This document shows, piece after piece, positions 8,486-17,208 of a DNA stretch of 25,742 bases. The position numbers and the translations under genes are program-made. Position 1 is the stretch's first letter. Every line of letters begins with the position of its first letter. The stretch is from an uncultured Erythrobacteraceae bacterium. Its GTDB lineage: Bacteria; Pseudomonadota; Alphaproteobacteria; Sphingomonadales; Sphingomonadaceae. A model generated the notes under the pieces. That model did no database searches, was not told the origin of the DNA, and worked only from the letters and a program-made list of their open reading frames with translations. The stretch covers positions 1 through 25,742 of the forward strand of contig CAMLQG010000043.1 of the NCBI GenBank assembly GCA_946482075.1. Direction: 5' to 3'.

Positions 8486-8833
8486 TTACGCGAGCGCCCC
8501 GCTCCATTCCACCGGATCGAAGCCGACCAGCAAGCCGCCGCCATGTTCCAGCACCGGGCGCTTGATCGTGGAAGGATGCGCGACCATCAGCGCAACGGCG
8601 CGATCCGCGTCGAGCCCTTCCTTCTCCGCATCCGGCAGGCCGCGAAAGGTAGTGCCGCGCCGGTTGAGCACGATCTCCCAGCCCTTTTCCGCCACCCAGC
8701 GCTTCACTTTCGCAGGATCGGCGCCTTCCTTCTTGTAGTCATGGAAAACATAGGCGACGCCTTGCGCGTCGAGCCACTGGCGTGCCTTCTTGACCGTGTC
8801 GCAATTGGGAATGCCGTAGAATTCGACGCTCAT
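8486..8833 (-). CDS. ArsC/Spx family (YffB-like) reductase
   Basis: This 115-residue thioredoxin-fold protein of the ArsC/Spx superfamily starts MSVEFYGIPNCDTVKKARQW. A single N-terminal Cys11 is present and no CxxC. NRRGTTFRGLPDAEK and HPSTIKRPVLEHGGGLLVGF match the YffB-like branch, whose members are usually annotated as ArsC-family reductases of unknown substrate rather than true arsenate reductases. The reading frame is open much further upstream, but the start at 8833 is chosen because GAGGAG (8840-8845) lies six bases before it and the conserved N-terminus begins there. It starts 10 bases after the ruvC stop, so it is probably the last gene of a yebC-ruvC transcript. Confidence 0.9.
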   Translation of the reverse strand: MSVEFYGIPNCDTVKKARQWLDAQGVAYVFHDYKKEGADPAKVKRWVAEKGWEIVLNRRGTTFRGLPDAEKEGLDADRAVALMVAHPSTIKRPVLEHGGGLLVGFDPVEWSGALA

Positions 8834-8843
8834 CACTCGCTCC

Positions 8844-9314
8844 TCATTTCCCGCCGATATGGGCATCCGCGATCGCAACCGCCAGCGCATCGGCCGCATC
8901 CGCGCCGGCCACGAGCGCGCCGGGCAACAGTATCCTGAGCATCGCCTGAACCTGCTGCTTCTCCGCTCCGCCCGTGCCCACGACCGCCTTCTTGACCGCG
9001 CGGGCCGCGTGTTCCGCCACGGGCAGGCCGGCGCGCCCGCATGCCGCGAGCACCGCTCCGCGGGCCTGGGCGAGCTTGAGCGTGGATTGGGGATTCTTGT
9101 TGACGAAGATCTCCTCCACCGCCGCACGGTCCGGAGAGAATTGCGCGATCACGCCGGCCAGCCCGTCCTGCAGCGCGAGCAGCCGTTCGGGCAGCGGCGC
9201 GCGCGCATCGGTCGGCAATTCGCCATTGGCGACATGCGAAAGCCGCGATCCCTCCGCCCGGATCACGCCCCAGCCGGTGCAGCTGAGCGAGGGATCGAGG
9301 CCGAGGATGATCAT
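8844..9314 (-). CDS. ruvC: Crossover junction endodeoxyribonuclease RuvC
   Basis: This 156-residue Holliday-junction resolvase starts [18 protein letters not shown]. The four acidic catalytic residues of the RNase H-like fold can be placed: Asp7, Glu67 ([10 protein letters not shown]), Asp139 and Asp142 ([11 protein letters not shown]). [19 protein letters not shown] is the conserved DNA-contact segment. The open frame extends about 90 bases upstream, but the family starts at the ATG at 9314, 10 bases after the yebC stop. RuvC resolves junctions migrated by RuvAB in recombinational repair. ruvA and ruvB are not here; the gene after ruvC is the ArsC/Spx-like reductase. Confidence 0.96.
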   Translation of the reverse strand: MIILGLDPSLSCTGWGVIRAEGSRLSHVANGELPTDARAPLPERLLALQDGLAGVIAQFSPDRAAVEEIFVNKNPQSTLKLAQARGAVLAACGRAGLPVAEHAARAVKKAVVGTGGAEKQQVQAMLRILLPGALVAGADAADALAVAIADAHIGGK

Positions 9315-9324
9315 CACGAAGGAA

Positions 9325-10065
9325 TCAGCCGAGCTTTTCCATGACTTCGTCGGACACGTCGTAATTGCCCCAAACGGTCTGGACGTCGTCGTCATCGTCC
9401 AGCACATCGATCAGCCTGAACAGCGTCTGCGCGTCGCTCTCGCCGACCTCGGCCTTGAGATTGGGCCGCCAGGCGAGCTTCACCGCTTCCGCTTCGCCCA
9501 GCACCTTTTCCAGTTCGCGCGCGACTTCGTGGAGCGATTCCACGCTGGTCCAGATCGAATGGCCTTCATCGCTCTCGACATCGTCGGCGCCGGCCTCGAT
9601 CGCGGCTTCGAGAACCTTGTCCTCGTCACCGGCGCTTTCGGGATACTCGATCAGGCCGAGCCGTTCGAAGCCATGGCTCACCGCGCCCGAAGCGCCAAGA
9701 TTGCCGCCATTCTTGGCGAAGGCCGTGCGGACATTGGTGGCAGTGCGGTTGCGATTGTCGGTCAGCGCCTCGACGATCAGGGCCACGCCCCCCGGACCGT
9801 AGCCTTCATAGCGCACTTCCTCGTAATTCTCGCCATCGCCCCTGGATGCCTTGTCGATCGCGCGCTGGATATTGTCCTTCGGCATCGACTGCGCCTTGGC
9901 CGCGTTCACGGCCGCGCGCAGGCGCGGGTTCATGTCCGGATCGGGCATGCCCATCTTGGCCGCCACGGTGATTTCGCGCGAAAGCTTGGAGAACTGTGCG
10001 GAGCGCTTCTTGTCCTGCGCGCCCTTGCGATGCATGATGTTCTTGAATTTGGAATGGCCTGCCAC
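9325..10065 (-). CDS. yebC: YebC/PmpR family protein (TACO1-like)
   Basis: This 246-residue protein starts [20 protein letters not shown], the invariant N-terminus of the family. It continues with the [28 protein letters not shown] and [13 protein letters not shown] signatures. The start is GTG at 10065, with AGGAG at 10072-10076 six bases before it. The longer open frame upstream lacks family similarity. Family members were first described as transcriptional regulators, and more recent work links bacterial YebC and mitochondrial TACO1 to translation of proline-rich stretches; which applies here is open. yebC next to ruvC is a common arrangement, and the 10-base gap supports co-transcription. 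Confidence 0.96.
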   Translation of the reverse strand: MAGHSKFKNIMHRKGAQDKKRSAQFSKLSREITVAAKMGMPDPDMNPRLRAAVNAAKAQSMPKDNIQRAIDKASRGDGENYEEVRYEGYGPGGVALIVEALTDNRNRTATNVRTAFAKNGGNLGASGAVSHGFERLGLIEYPESAGDEDKVLEAAIEAGADDVESDEGHSIWTSVESLHEVARELEKVLGEAEAVKLAWRPNLKAEVGESDAQTLFRLIDVLDDDDDVQTVWGNYDVSDEVMEKLG

Positions 10066-10163
10066 AGCCGGCTCCTGATCTGTTGTTTCGTGATTGGCGC
10101 GCTCTCTAACCGCCGTGCCGACCACTAGCAACCCGGAGCGGCGCAGGCGGAGAGGATTAGACC

Positions 10164-10574
10164 ATGCCGGTCGATTGCGTGGACCACGTCAATATCCGCA
10201 CGCCGGACCTGGCGGGCACTGTCGCCTTCTTCAGCGAAGTGCTGGGCATGACGCCGTCCGACGCGCCCGGCGCCGACCGGGCGGAGGCCTGCTGGATGCT
10301 GGATGCGGAGGGGCGCGCGGCGATCCATCTCGGCCGGCTCGAACTGCGCTATCCCACCGATCACTGGCAACCGCGCCGCGAGGCGACGGCGATCGACACG
10401 GGGCGGCTGCATCATGTCGCGCTTCGCTGCAGCAATTATGAGGAGGTTCGTTCACGCCTGACGGCGCGCGGTTGCACCATCAGCGAGAACGCGATGGATT
10501 CTATCGGCCTGAAGCAGATCTTCGTCACCGAGCCGAACAACATCCTGCTCGAACTCAATTTCTGGAACGGTTAA
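10164..10574 (+). CDS. VOC (glyoxalase/bleomycin resistance/dioxygenase) family protein
   Basis: This 136-residue protein shows the vicinal-oxygen-chelate fold: [25 protein letters not shown] at the start, split by the usual beta-alpha-beta-beta-beta layout, then [19 protein letters not shown] and [10 protein letters not shown] at the end. Likely metal ligands are His8, a His of RLHHVAL and the Glu of LLELNF, so the protein should bind a divalent metal. The substrate is unknown; small VOC proteins include lyases, isomerases, dioxygenases and resistance proteins. AGAGGA at 10151-10156 supports the start. It stands alone, divergent from yebC and followed by a palindromic repeat. Confidence 0.87.
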   Translation: MPVDCVDHVNIRTPDLAGTVAFFSEVLGMTPSDAPGADRAEACWMLDAEGRAAIHLGRLELRYPTDHWQPRREATAIDTGRLHHVALRCSNYEEVRSRLTARGCTISENAMDSIGLKQIFVTEPNNILLELNFWNG

Positions 10575-10581
10575 AAAAGCC

Positions 10582-10673
10582 GGTCATTGCGAACGGCCGA
10601 AGGCCGTGCGGCAATCCAGAGCAGTTACATCCGGCTCTGGATCGCCACGGGGCTTCGCCCCTCGCGAAGACGA
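10582..10673. repeat. Palindromic intergenic repeat, CATTGCGA/GCAATCCAGAGC family, copy 1
   Basis: Between the convergent VOC and alpha/beta hydrolase genes lies a REP-like unit. ATCCAGAGC (10614-10622) pairs with GCTCTGGAT (10634-10642). Two perfect small hairpins flank it: ACGGCC-GAA-GGCCGT (10593-10607) and GGGGC-TTC-GCCCC (10649-10661). GGTCATTGCGAA near the left end and CTCGCGAAGACG at the right end form the imperfect outer arms. The same core words recur in the element at 22778-22871. Confidence 0.75.
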
Positions 10674-10686
10674 AAAATGAGACCCC

Positions 10687-11562
10687 TCAGCGCTCCGCCG
10701 GCATGTGGCGCGCGAGGAAATCTAGCACCGCCGCGTTGAACGCATCGTTCTTGTCGCCCGCGACCATATGGCCTGCCTGCTCGACATCGGCCACTTCCAG
10801 CTGCGGCACCTGCGCGCGGAACGCCGCAATGCCTTCGTCACCGATCACGTCGCTCATCAGCCCTCGCACGACAAGGACCGGCAGCGTCGCATCGCGGCCC
10901 ATGATCTCGGCGGACTTGTTCATCGTCTCGTGGAACTGCTTCGGATTGGTCGGATCGAGGATGTAGGGGTCCCAATGCCAGTAGAGCCGGCCATCGTCGC
11001 GCAGGCGGAGATTCTTCATCAGCCCACTGGGATCGGACGGGCGCTTGCGTTCCGGATTGTAGCTCGCGACCGCATCCGCAGCCTCGTCCAGATTGGCGAA
11101 GCCGTTGGCGTTGCCCAGCATGAATTGGCGGATGCGCTGCACGCCTTCGGGTTCGACCTGCGGCACGATGTCGACCAGGATGACGGCGGCGGGATGAAGG
11201 CCCGTCGCCACCGCGTGGATCGCCGTGCCGCCACCCATCGAAGCGCCGACCAGCGCATAGGGCCGGTCGGTGTTTTCGAGCACGGTGGCAAGATCGGCCA
11301 CACGATCATCGAGCGTGTAGGCCTTCTCATCCGACCAGTCGCTTTCGCCATGGCCGCGCGCATCGAAATTGATGACGCGATAACCACGCGCGATCAGCGC
11401 CTTCATCGCGCCGGACCAGCTGTGCCGCGTCTGCCCGCCGCCATGCATCAGCACGACCACCGGCGCATCGACATGGCCGCCGATATCGGCGACCAGCGCC
11501 AGCCCATCGGCGGAACGAAACTGCGTTGTCGTCAGACTGTTCAAGGCAATCTGTCCTCTCAT
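10687..11562 (-). CDS. Alpha/beta hydrolase
   Basis: This alpha/beta-hydrolase of about 291 residues has the oxyanion-hole strand VVVLMHGGGQTRHSW, the nucleophile elbow LVGASMGGG (Ser) and the catalytic His in EQAGHMVAGD near the C-terminus. The acid is probably the Asp in RGLMSDVIGDEG. INFDARGHGESDW is typical of the epoxide hydrolase/haloperoxidase-like branch. The start is uncertain. The ATG at 11562 has AGGA touching it with no spacer. An in-frame TTG at 11544 has AGAGGA nine bases upstream and may be the true start, giving 285 residues. The long upstream extension of the frame is not supported. The substrate is unknown. Confidence 0.87.
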   Translation of the reverse strand: MRGQIALNSLTTTQFRSADGLALVADIGGHVDAPVVVLMHGGGQTRHSWSGAMKALIARGYRVINFDARGHGESDWSDEKAYTLDDRVADLATVLENTDRPYALVGASMGGGTAIHAVATGLHPAAVILVDIVPQVEPEGVQRIRQFMLGNANGFANLDEAADAVASYNPERKRPSDPSGLMKNLRLRDDGRLYWHWDPYILDPTNPKQFHETMNKSAEIMGRDATLPVLVVRGLMSDVIGDEGIAAFRAQVPQLEVADVEQAGHMVAGDKNDAFNAAVLDFLARHMPAER

Positions 11563-11629
11563 TCCTGCTTGGAAGGAATGGTAGGCACAGGACGCGGCGC
11601 GGTGCAAGTATGCTGGAGCGTCTATCTCG

Positions 11630-11866
11630 TCAGCCGATGCCCAGCGCCGCCTTGTAGGTATCCAGCACCATTTCCATCTCGCGCCGATCATCCGGCTTCA
11701 TCTTCCGCAGGCGGACGATCTGGCGCATGATCTTGGCATCGTAACCTACCGCCTTCGCTTCCGCGTAGACATCGCGGATGTCCTCGGAAATGCCCTTCTT
11801 CTCTTCCTCGAGGCGTTCGACGCGTTCGATCAGAAGGCGCAGGCGGTCGTCAGTGGTTTCGGCCAT
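11630..11866 (-). CDS. DUF2312 protein, GapR-like nucleoid-associated protein
   Basis: This 78-residue all-helical protein belongs to DUF2312: DDRLRLLIERVERLEEEKKG, then DIRDVYAEAKAVGYDAKIM, RQIVRLRKMKPDDRREME and LDTYKAALG. The N-terminal half is a coiled coil. The Caulobacter member GapR binds overtwisted, AT-rich DNA ahead of replication and transcription and stimulates topoisomerases; this protein has the same length and motif order, so a similar role is likely though not shown. The start is the ATG at 11866, with CGGAG (11874-11878) seven bases upstream. DUF1244 lies 120 bases upstream on the same strand. Confidence 0.92.
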   Translation of the reverse strand: MAETTDDRLRLLIERVERLEEEKKGISEDIRDVYAEAKAVGYDAKIMRQIVRLRKMKPDDRREMEMVLDTYKAALGIG

Positions 11867-11986
11867 CAATATGCTCCGGCAAGAATCGGGAAAGAATCGG
11901 AGGCGCTGATAGCGAGCCCTCCACACAGGGTGAAGGCTCCGTGCCGCCTTTCCACCGCTAAGTCGGCCAGGCCGGCATCTCGCCCG

Positions 11987-12298
11987 CTAATCCGCCCGGT
12001 TCCTGGCCACGCTTTCATCCATCCGGGCGATCTGCTCGGGCGTCGCCTCGGTCTGGAACCGCTCCTTCCATTCGGCCGCCGGCATGCCGTGGATGACTTC
12101 GCGCGCTTGCGCCTTGTCCAGCCCGGCGCCGGCATCGTTGATCCAGTCCGCCAGGCAGTTGCGACAGAAGCCCGCCAGCCCCATCAGCTCGATATTCTGG
12201 GCATCGTGCCGGTGGCGCAGATGACGCACGAGACGGCGGAACGCCGCCGCGGCGACATCGTCGGGCAAGGTGTCGATCGGATCGTGGGTTTCGCTCAT
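11987..12298 (-). CDS. DUF1244 family protein
   Basis: This 103-residue protein has the DUF1244 core: FRRLVRHLRHRHDAQNIELM, then GLAGFCRNCLADW with two conserved Cys, then VIHGMPAAEWKERFQTEA. The family is small, soluble and widespread in proteobacteria, and I know of no established biochemical function. The two cysteines four residues apart (CRNC) could bind metal or be redox active; this is inference. Start ATG at 12298, with AAGGGA about ten bases upstream. It is divergent from pyruvate kinase with a 74-base shared promoter region, and followed by the GapR-like gene. Confidence 0.9.
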   Translation of the reverse strand: MSETHDPIDTLPDDVAAAAFRRLVRHLRHRHDAQNIELMGLAGFCRNCLADWINDAGAGLDKAQAREVIHGMPAAEWKERFQTEATPEQIARMDESVARNRAD

Positions 12299-12358
12299 GC
12301 AGCATATTCCCTTGTCTTGTCACAAGGCTCTGCCATAGGTCGCGCCTCGTTCCAGTCC

Positions 12359-12364
12359 AAGGAG
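12359..12364 (+). promoter_or_regulatory. Ribosome binding site fixing the TTG start of pyruvate kinase
   Basis: AAGGAG lies eight bases before the TTG at 12373. An ATG at 12365 is out of frame and too close, so the TTG is the start. Confidence 0.7.
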
Positions 12365-12372
12365 AATGCGGC

Positions 12373-13827
12373 TTGGCCACGCTCGATCCCAGAGGTCGCA
12401 AGGTTAAGATCCTGGCAACAGTCGGTCCGGCCAGCCGGGAACCGGAGATGCTGCGCAAGCTGTTCATGGCGGGTGCGGATGCGTTCCGCGTGAATATGAG
12501 CCATGGCGACCATGAGACTCATGCGGCCACGATCCACGCGATCCGTGGATTGGAGAAGGAATTCAACCGGCCGATCGCCGTGCTCTGCGACCTGCAGGGT
12601 CCCAAGCTCCGGGTCGGCCAGTTCAGGGACGGCAAGGCGGTGATCCGCCATTCCGGCCATTTCACGCTCGATCGCAATCCCGAGCCGGGCGACGACAATC
12701 GCGTCTGCCTGCCGCATCCCGAACTGTTCGGCATTCTCCAGAAGGGCCAGCGCCTGCTGATCGATGACGGCAAGCTGCAGCTGCGCGTGCTTCGGGCGGA
12801 CGAGAACGAGATCCTGTGTTCCGCTGAAGTCGGCGGCGTGATTTCCGACCGCAAGGGAGTCAACATTCCCGATGCGTTGGTGCCGATCCCGGCGCTCACT
12901 CCCAAGGATCGCCGCGATCTCGCTTTCGCGATGGAACATGGCGCGGACTGGATCGGCCTCTCCTTCGTCCAGCGGCCCGAGGACGTGGCGGAAGCCCGGC
13001 GGCTGATGGGCGGCCAGGGCGCGCTCTGCGCCAAGATCGAAAAGCCTGCCGCCATCGTCCATCTGGACGAGATCCTGGAGCTGTCCGACGGCGTGATGGT
13101 GGCGCGCGGCGATCTCGGCGTCGAATTGCGACCCGAGGAAGTGCCCCCGCTGCAGAAGCGGATCATCGAACATGCCCGCAATGTCGGCAAGCCGGTGATC
13201 GTGGCGACGCAGATGCTGGAATCGATGATTTCCAGCCCCGCGCCTACGCGCGCCGAAGTGTCCGACGTGGCCAACGCCGTCTATGACGGGGCGGATGCGG
13301 TCATGCTGTCGGCCGAGACGGCGGCGGGCCAATGGCCGGAAGAAGCGGTGACGATCATGCACCGCATCGCCGGCGAGGTGGAGCGGGATTCCGGCTACAA
13401 GGCACGTGTCCATTTCGTTCACACCGTGCCCGATCCGACGACGGCCGACGCGCTCAGCCATGCCTGCATGACGATCGCCGAGACGGTCTCGATCGCTGCG
13501 ATCGTGGTCTTCACCGGTTCCGGCGCGAGCGCGCGGCGGGTGACGCGCGAACGGCCTTCTACGCCGGTCCTCGTGCTGACGCCATCGCTCACCACCGCGC
13601 GGCGCGTGGCGCTGCTCTGGGGCGCGCATGCGATCCCGACGCGGGATATCGGCAGCTTCGAAGAGATGATCGCCAAGGGCAAGCGCATGGCGCTGCGCCA
13701 TGGCTTCGGCGAAGCGGGATCGCGTCTGATTGCGCTGGCCGGCGTCCCGTTCGGCACGCCGGGCGCGACGAACCTGCTGCATGTGGTCACGCTGACGGGG
13801 AACGAGCTCGATCTCGGGGGGGAGTAG
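12373..13827 (+). CDS. pyk: Pyruvate kinase
   Basis: This 484-residue protein makes pyruvate and ATP from phosphoenolpyruvate and ADP at the end of glycolysis and the Entner-Doudoroff pathway. Hallmarks are KVKILATVGPASREPEMLRK, FRVNMSHGDHETH, CDLQGPKLRVG, the catalytic segment CAKIEKPAAI, VMVARGDLGVEL, VIVATQMLESMI and MLSAETAAGQWPEEAV. The B domain (about 75-165) and the C-terminal domain (about 345-484, FTGSGASARRVTRERPSTPV) are both present. The start is TTG at 12373 with a good ribosome binding site. Length matches type II bacterial enzymes. It stands alone, divergent from DUF1244 and facing gltX across a palindromic repeat. Confidence 0.97.
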   Translation: MATLDPRGRKVKILATVGPASREPEMLRKLFMAGADAFRVNMSHGDHETHAATIHAIRGLEKEFNRPIAVLCDLQGPKLRVGQFRDGKAVIRHSGHFTLDRNPEPGDDNRVCLPHPELFGILQKGQRLLIDDGKLQLRVLRADENEILCSAEVGGVISDRKGVNIPDALVPIPALTPKDRRDLAFAMEHGADWIGLSFVQRPEDVAEARRLMGGQGALCAKIEKPAAIVHLDEILELSDGVMVARGDLGVELRPEEVPPLQKRIIEHARNVGKPVIVATQMLESMISSPAPTRAEVSDVANAVYDGADAVMLSAETAAGQWPEEAVTIMHRIAGEVERDSGYKARVHFVHTVPDPTTADALSHACMTIAETVSIAAIVVFTGSGASARRVTRERPSTPVLVLTPSLTTARRVALLWGAHAIPTRDIGSFEEMIAKGKRMALRHGFGEAGSRLIALAGVPFGTPGATNLLHVVTLTGNELDLGGE

Positions 13828-13834
13828 GGCCATT

Positions 13835-13914
13835 CGTCATCCCAGCGAAGGCTGGGATCGCGTCGGGCAAGCACTGCCAGGTCGAGAACGATGCCAGCCT
13901 GCGCCGGCATGACG
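13835..13914. repeat. Palindromic intergenic repeat with GCGAAGGC hairpin
   Basis: The unit lies between convergent pyk and gltX. It has a perfect hairpin ATCCCAGC-GAAG-GCTGGGAT (13839-13858) and a second imperfect one around 13891-13910 (ATGCCAGC...GCCGGCAT). The ends CGTCAT (13835-13840) and ATGACG (13909-13914) are reverse complements. The first hairpin differs from those around the GIY-YIG remnant at 23198-23559 by one compensated base pair. Confidence 0.78.
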
Positions 13915-13922
13915 AGAAGGTA

Positions 13923-15254
13923 TCAGCCCCCCGCCGCCCGCTCCAGTCTGGCCCTGGCTTCGGTCTCGCCGATCAGCGGCAGCAGCGCGGCCATGTCCGG
14001 CCCGGAATCACGCGCCGTCAGCGCGAGACGCAGGGGATGGAACAGCGCCTTGCCCTTGCGGCCGGTGCTGTCCTTCAACGCGTTGACCAGCCCATGCCAG
14101 GGATCGTCGTTCCACACCAACGTTTGCGCCGCCTGGACAAGATAGGCTTTTGTCTCCGCGTCGAATTCCGGCGCGTCTATCGGGCCGGTCACGACCTGCC
14201 ACCATTCGGCAGCGCCAGATACGCAAGCGAGATTGGGCCGGATCGCCTCCCAGCCGGCTTCGTCCATCCCAGCCGGCAAGCGATCGCGCACGCGTCCGAA
14301 GGGCAGCTGGTGGACGATCGCAGCATTCAGGCGCTCCAGCTCCGTCTCGTCGAACCGGGCCGGCGCACGGCCGAAAGTGGCTAGATCGAAGCTCTCCACC
14401 AGCACGGCCGGGTCCGCGATCGGCTCCACCGGCTGCGATGTGCCGAGACGGGCCAGCAGGGCGATCAGCGCCTGAGGTTCCAGCCCCTGTTCGCGGAAGG
14501 CTTCCACGCCGAGCGACCCGAGACGCTTGGAGAGCTTGCCTTCGCTGCCCACCAGCAGCGCCTCATGCGCGAAGCGCGGCGGCGCGGCGTCCATGGCGGT
14601 GAACATCTGCAACTGGGTGGCGGTGTTGGAAACGTGATCCTCGCCGCGCAGCACGTCGGTCACGCCCATGTCGCGATCGTCGATCGCGGAAGGCAGCATG
14701 TAGAGCCAGGACCCGTCCGCCCGACGGATCACTGGATCGGAGAGCTGTGCCGGATCGAAATTCTGCGCCCCCCTGATGCCGTCTTCCCACGCGATCGGCT
14801 CATCCCGGTCGAGCTTGAAACGCCAATAGGGCGCCACACCTTCGGCCGCCTTCGCCGCATGGTCAGCCGCGGTCAGGTTCAGCGCCGCACGGTCGTAGAT
14901 CGGCGGCAGGCCGCGGCCCAACAGCACCTTGCGCTTGAGTTCGAGCTCCTGCGCGCTTTCATAGCAACGATATATCCGTCCGGCCTGCTCCAGCTCGCGG
15001 AACACCGTCGCATAGCGATCGAACCGCGCGGACTGACGTTCTTCCGCATCCGGTTCCAGCCCCAGCCAGGCGAGATCGGCCCGGATCGCCTCGACGAACC
15101 CCTCCCGGCTGCGTTCCTTGTCCGTGTCGTCGATCCGCAGCAGGAAGCGGCCGCCCGCTTTGCGCGCCAGCATCCAGTTGTGAAGCGCGGTGCGGATATT
15201 GCCGACATGGAGGTTGCCGGTCGGCGATGGCGCGAAACGCGTGACGGTGCTCAT
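13923..15254 (-). CDS. gltX: Glutamyl-tRNA synthetase (glutamate--tRNA ligase)
   Basis: This 443-residue class I synthetase charges tRNA with glutamate. The HIGH-type motif is in RFAPSPTGNLHVGNIRTALH and the KMSKS-type motif is KLSKRLG. FLLRIDDTDKERS and GEDHVSNTATQLQMFTAM are further family signatures, and the C-terminal anticodon-binding domain is present. It is somewhat shorter than the common 465-500 residue form. Many alphaproteobacteria carry two GluRS paralogues, one of them short and sometimes specialised for mischarging tRNA-Gln, later corrected by GatCAB. Which paralogue this is cannot be decided from the window. Start ATG at 15254; nadE is 64 bases upstream on the same strand and may be co-transcribed. 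Confidence 0.95.
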   Translation of the reverse strand: MSTVTRFAPSPTGNLHVGNIRTALHNWMLARKAGGRFLLRIDDTDKERSREGFVEAIRADLAWLGLEPDAEERQSARFDRYATVFRELEQAGRIYRCYESAQELELKRKVLLGRGLPPIYDRAALNLTAADHAAKAAEGVAPYWRFKLDRDEPIAWEDGIRGAQNFDPAQLSDPVIRRADGSWLYMLPSAIDDRDMGVTDVLRGEDHVSNTATQLQMFTAMDAAPPRFAHEALLVGSEGKLSKRLGSLGVEAFREQGLEPQALIALLARLGTSQPVEPIADPAVLVESFDLATFGRAPARFDETELERLNAAIVHQLPFGRVRDRLPAGMDEAGWEAIRPNLACVSGAAEWWQVVTGPIDAPEFDAETKAYLVQAAQTLVWNDDPWHGLVNALKDSTGRKGKALFHPLRLALTARDSGPDMAALLPLIGETEARARLERAAGG

Positions 15255-15318
15255 GATTTGCGCAACTAGCCGCTCGGGCTGCCGCTGTCATCGTCACGTT
15301 AAAGCCTATCCCCGTTGG

Positions 15319-16974
15319 TCACCCGCTCCTGAATCGGTGCGTGATCGGATAGCGCCGGTCGCGCCCGAAATTGCGCGCGCCGAGCTTCACCCCCGGCGGG
15401 GCCTGGCGGCGCTTGTATTCAGCGAGATGCAGCAGCCGCTCGATCCGGACGACGGTGTCGGGATCATGCCCTTCGGCGACCACCTGCTCCACGCTCTTCT
15501 CCTGCTCCACCAGGCCGAGCAGGATCGCATCCAGCACCGGATAGGGCGGCAGCGAATCCTCGTCCTTCTGGTCCGGCCGCAATTCCGCGCTGGGCGGCTT
15601 CACCAGGATGTTCTCGGGGATAACCGGTCCCTCCGGCCCCAGCCCGATCTTGGGCTTGTGCCTGTTGCGCCATTCCGAGATCGCGAAGACGGTCATCTTG
15701 TAGGCGTCCTTGAGCGGGTTATAGCCGCCCGCCATGTCGCCATAGATCGTGGCGTAGCCCACGCTCATCTCGCTCTTGTTGCCGGTCGTCAGCAGCATCG
15801 GGCCGAACTTGTTGCTCAAGGCCATCAGCGCCACGCCGCGGATGCGCGACTGGAGGTTCTCCTCCGTGATATCGACCTGCGTGTCGGCAAAGCTGTCGGA
15901 CAGCATCGCGTCGAACCCGTCCACCGCCGGCTGGATCGGGATCATGTCATGCTTGCAGCCGATCAGCTGCGCGCATTCCTCGGCATCGCGCAGGCTTTCC
16001 TCGCTGGTGAAGCGGCTGGGCAGCATCACGGCGGACACGCGATCCGGCCCCAGCGCATCGGCCGCGATCGCGGCGCAGACCGCACTGTCGATCCCCCCTG
16101 ACATGCCGAGCACCACGCCCGGAAAACCGTTCTTGTCGACATAGTCGCGCAAGGCCATGGTCATCGCGCAGTAGATGTCTTCCGGGTGATCGGCCAGCTG
16201 CTCGATCTCGCCCCGATCGCAGCGCCAGCCCTTGGCCGTCTTGGTCCAGTGAGTGGTGGTGACCTGTTCTTCCCAGTCGGTCATCTGGACAGCGAGCTTG
16301 CCGTCGCCATTGACCACGAAGCTCGCCCCGTCGAACACCAGTTCGTCCTGCCCGCCCACACGATTGAGATAGGCGAGTGGCAGGCCGGTATCCGCCGCAC
16401 GGCGCTTGGCCACGCCTTCGATGCGCAGCACGTCCTTCTCGATCTCGTAGGGGCTGCCGTTGACGCAGACGAACAGGCCCGCACCGAAATCGGCCAGATG
16501 GCGGCAGACTTCGGGATGCCAGATATCCTCGCAGATCGGCAGGCCCAGCATCGCGCCGCGGAAGATCACAGGTTCGGGCAGCGGCCCCGGCGTGAACAAG
16601 CGCTGTTCGTCGAACGTGCCGTAATTGGGAAGTTCATGCTTGAAGCGGGTTGCCGTCACTCGCCCGCCATCGAGCAGCGCCACGCCGTTGTGCAGCGCCC
16701 CGTCGCGCACGAAGACGCTGCCCACCAGCATCGCCGGGCCGCCGTCATTCGTCTGCTGGGCCAGCTGATCGAGCGCAGCCTGCGCACGTTCGATCAGCGA
16801 AGGCTTGAGGATGAGATCCTCCGCCGGATAGCCGATCAGCTGCATTTCCGGGAAAACGACGAGATCGCTGCTCCGTGAATCGTTGCGGACCGTCAGCATC
16901 TGCTTGGCGTTGCCGGCGATGTCTCCGACGTTCTGATTCAATTGAGCGAGAGTGATCGTGAGCGTATCGGCCAT
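15319..16974 (-). CDS. nadE: Glutamine-dependent NAD+ synthase
   Basis: This 551-residue two-domain enzyme makes NAD+ from deamido-NAD+, ATP and glutamine. The N-terminal nitrilase-fold glutaminase domain (about 1-260) has Glu43 (VVFPEMQLIGYP), a Lys in FKHELPNYGTFDEQRLF and the nucleophilic Cys in LPICEDIWHPE. The C-terminal synthetase domain (about 270-551) has the P-loop VVLGMSGGIDSAVCAAIA, LTTGNKSEMSVGYATIYGD and KPPSAELRPDQKDEDSLPPY. Both active sites look complete, so it can use glutamine directly. Start ATG at 16974 matches the conserved N-terminus, although no clear ribosome binding site is visible. Its upstream region is shared with the divergent PLP/ATP-grasp cluster. Confidence 0.96.
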   Translation of the reverse strand: MADTLTITLAQLNQNVGDIAGNAKQMLTVRNDSRSSDLVVFPEMQLIGYPAEDLILKPSLIERAQAALDQLAQQTNDGGPAMLVGSVFVRDGALHNGVALLDGGRVTATRFKHELPNYGTFDEQRLFTPGPLPEPVIFRGAMLGLPICEDIWHPEVCRHLADFGAGLFVCVNGSPYEIEKDVLRIEGVAKRRAADTGLPLAYLNRVGGQDELVFDGASFVVNGDGKLAVQMTDWEEQVTTTHWTKTAKGWRCDRGEIEQLADHPEDIYCAMTMALRDYVDKNGFPGVVLGMSGGIDSAVCAAIAADALGPDRVSAVMLPSRFTSEESLRDAEECAQLIGCKHDMIPIQPAVDGFDAMLSDSFADTQVDITEENLQSRIRGVALMALSNKFGPMLLTTGNKSEMSVGYATIYGDMAGGYNPLKDAYKMTVFAISEWRNRHKPKIGLGPEGPVIPENILVKPPSAELRPDQKDEDSLPPYPVLDAILLGLVEQEKSVEQVVAEGHDPDTVVRIERLLHLAEYKRRQAPPGVKLGARNFGRDRRYPITHRFRSG

Positions 16975-17208
16975 GGCATTTGTCTAGAGAGGGAAAAGCG
17001 CTCGGGCAATGGAGCCTGCGGCGAATGTTTGCGCGCAGACAAGCGATGCATCTCCGCGTGTGGAACAACCACCCGGCGGCGCCGGCACTCCGCGATTCCT
17101 GGAAATGGCGATCCGCAAGGCCCCATGGCGGGACGCTTCCTCCAAGGCCGATTATTTGCATCGAAAGGCGGCCTTCCCACGATGAGCCGCCCCTCTTCCG
17201 CGACGTTC

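Noticed and set aside
12295..13833. 512-codon open frame antisense to pyruvate kinase
   Set aside because: It mirrors the high-GC codon pattern of pyk, has no recognisable family and is rich in Arg/His; the sense frame is an unmistakable pyruvate kinase.
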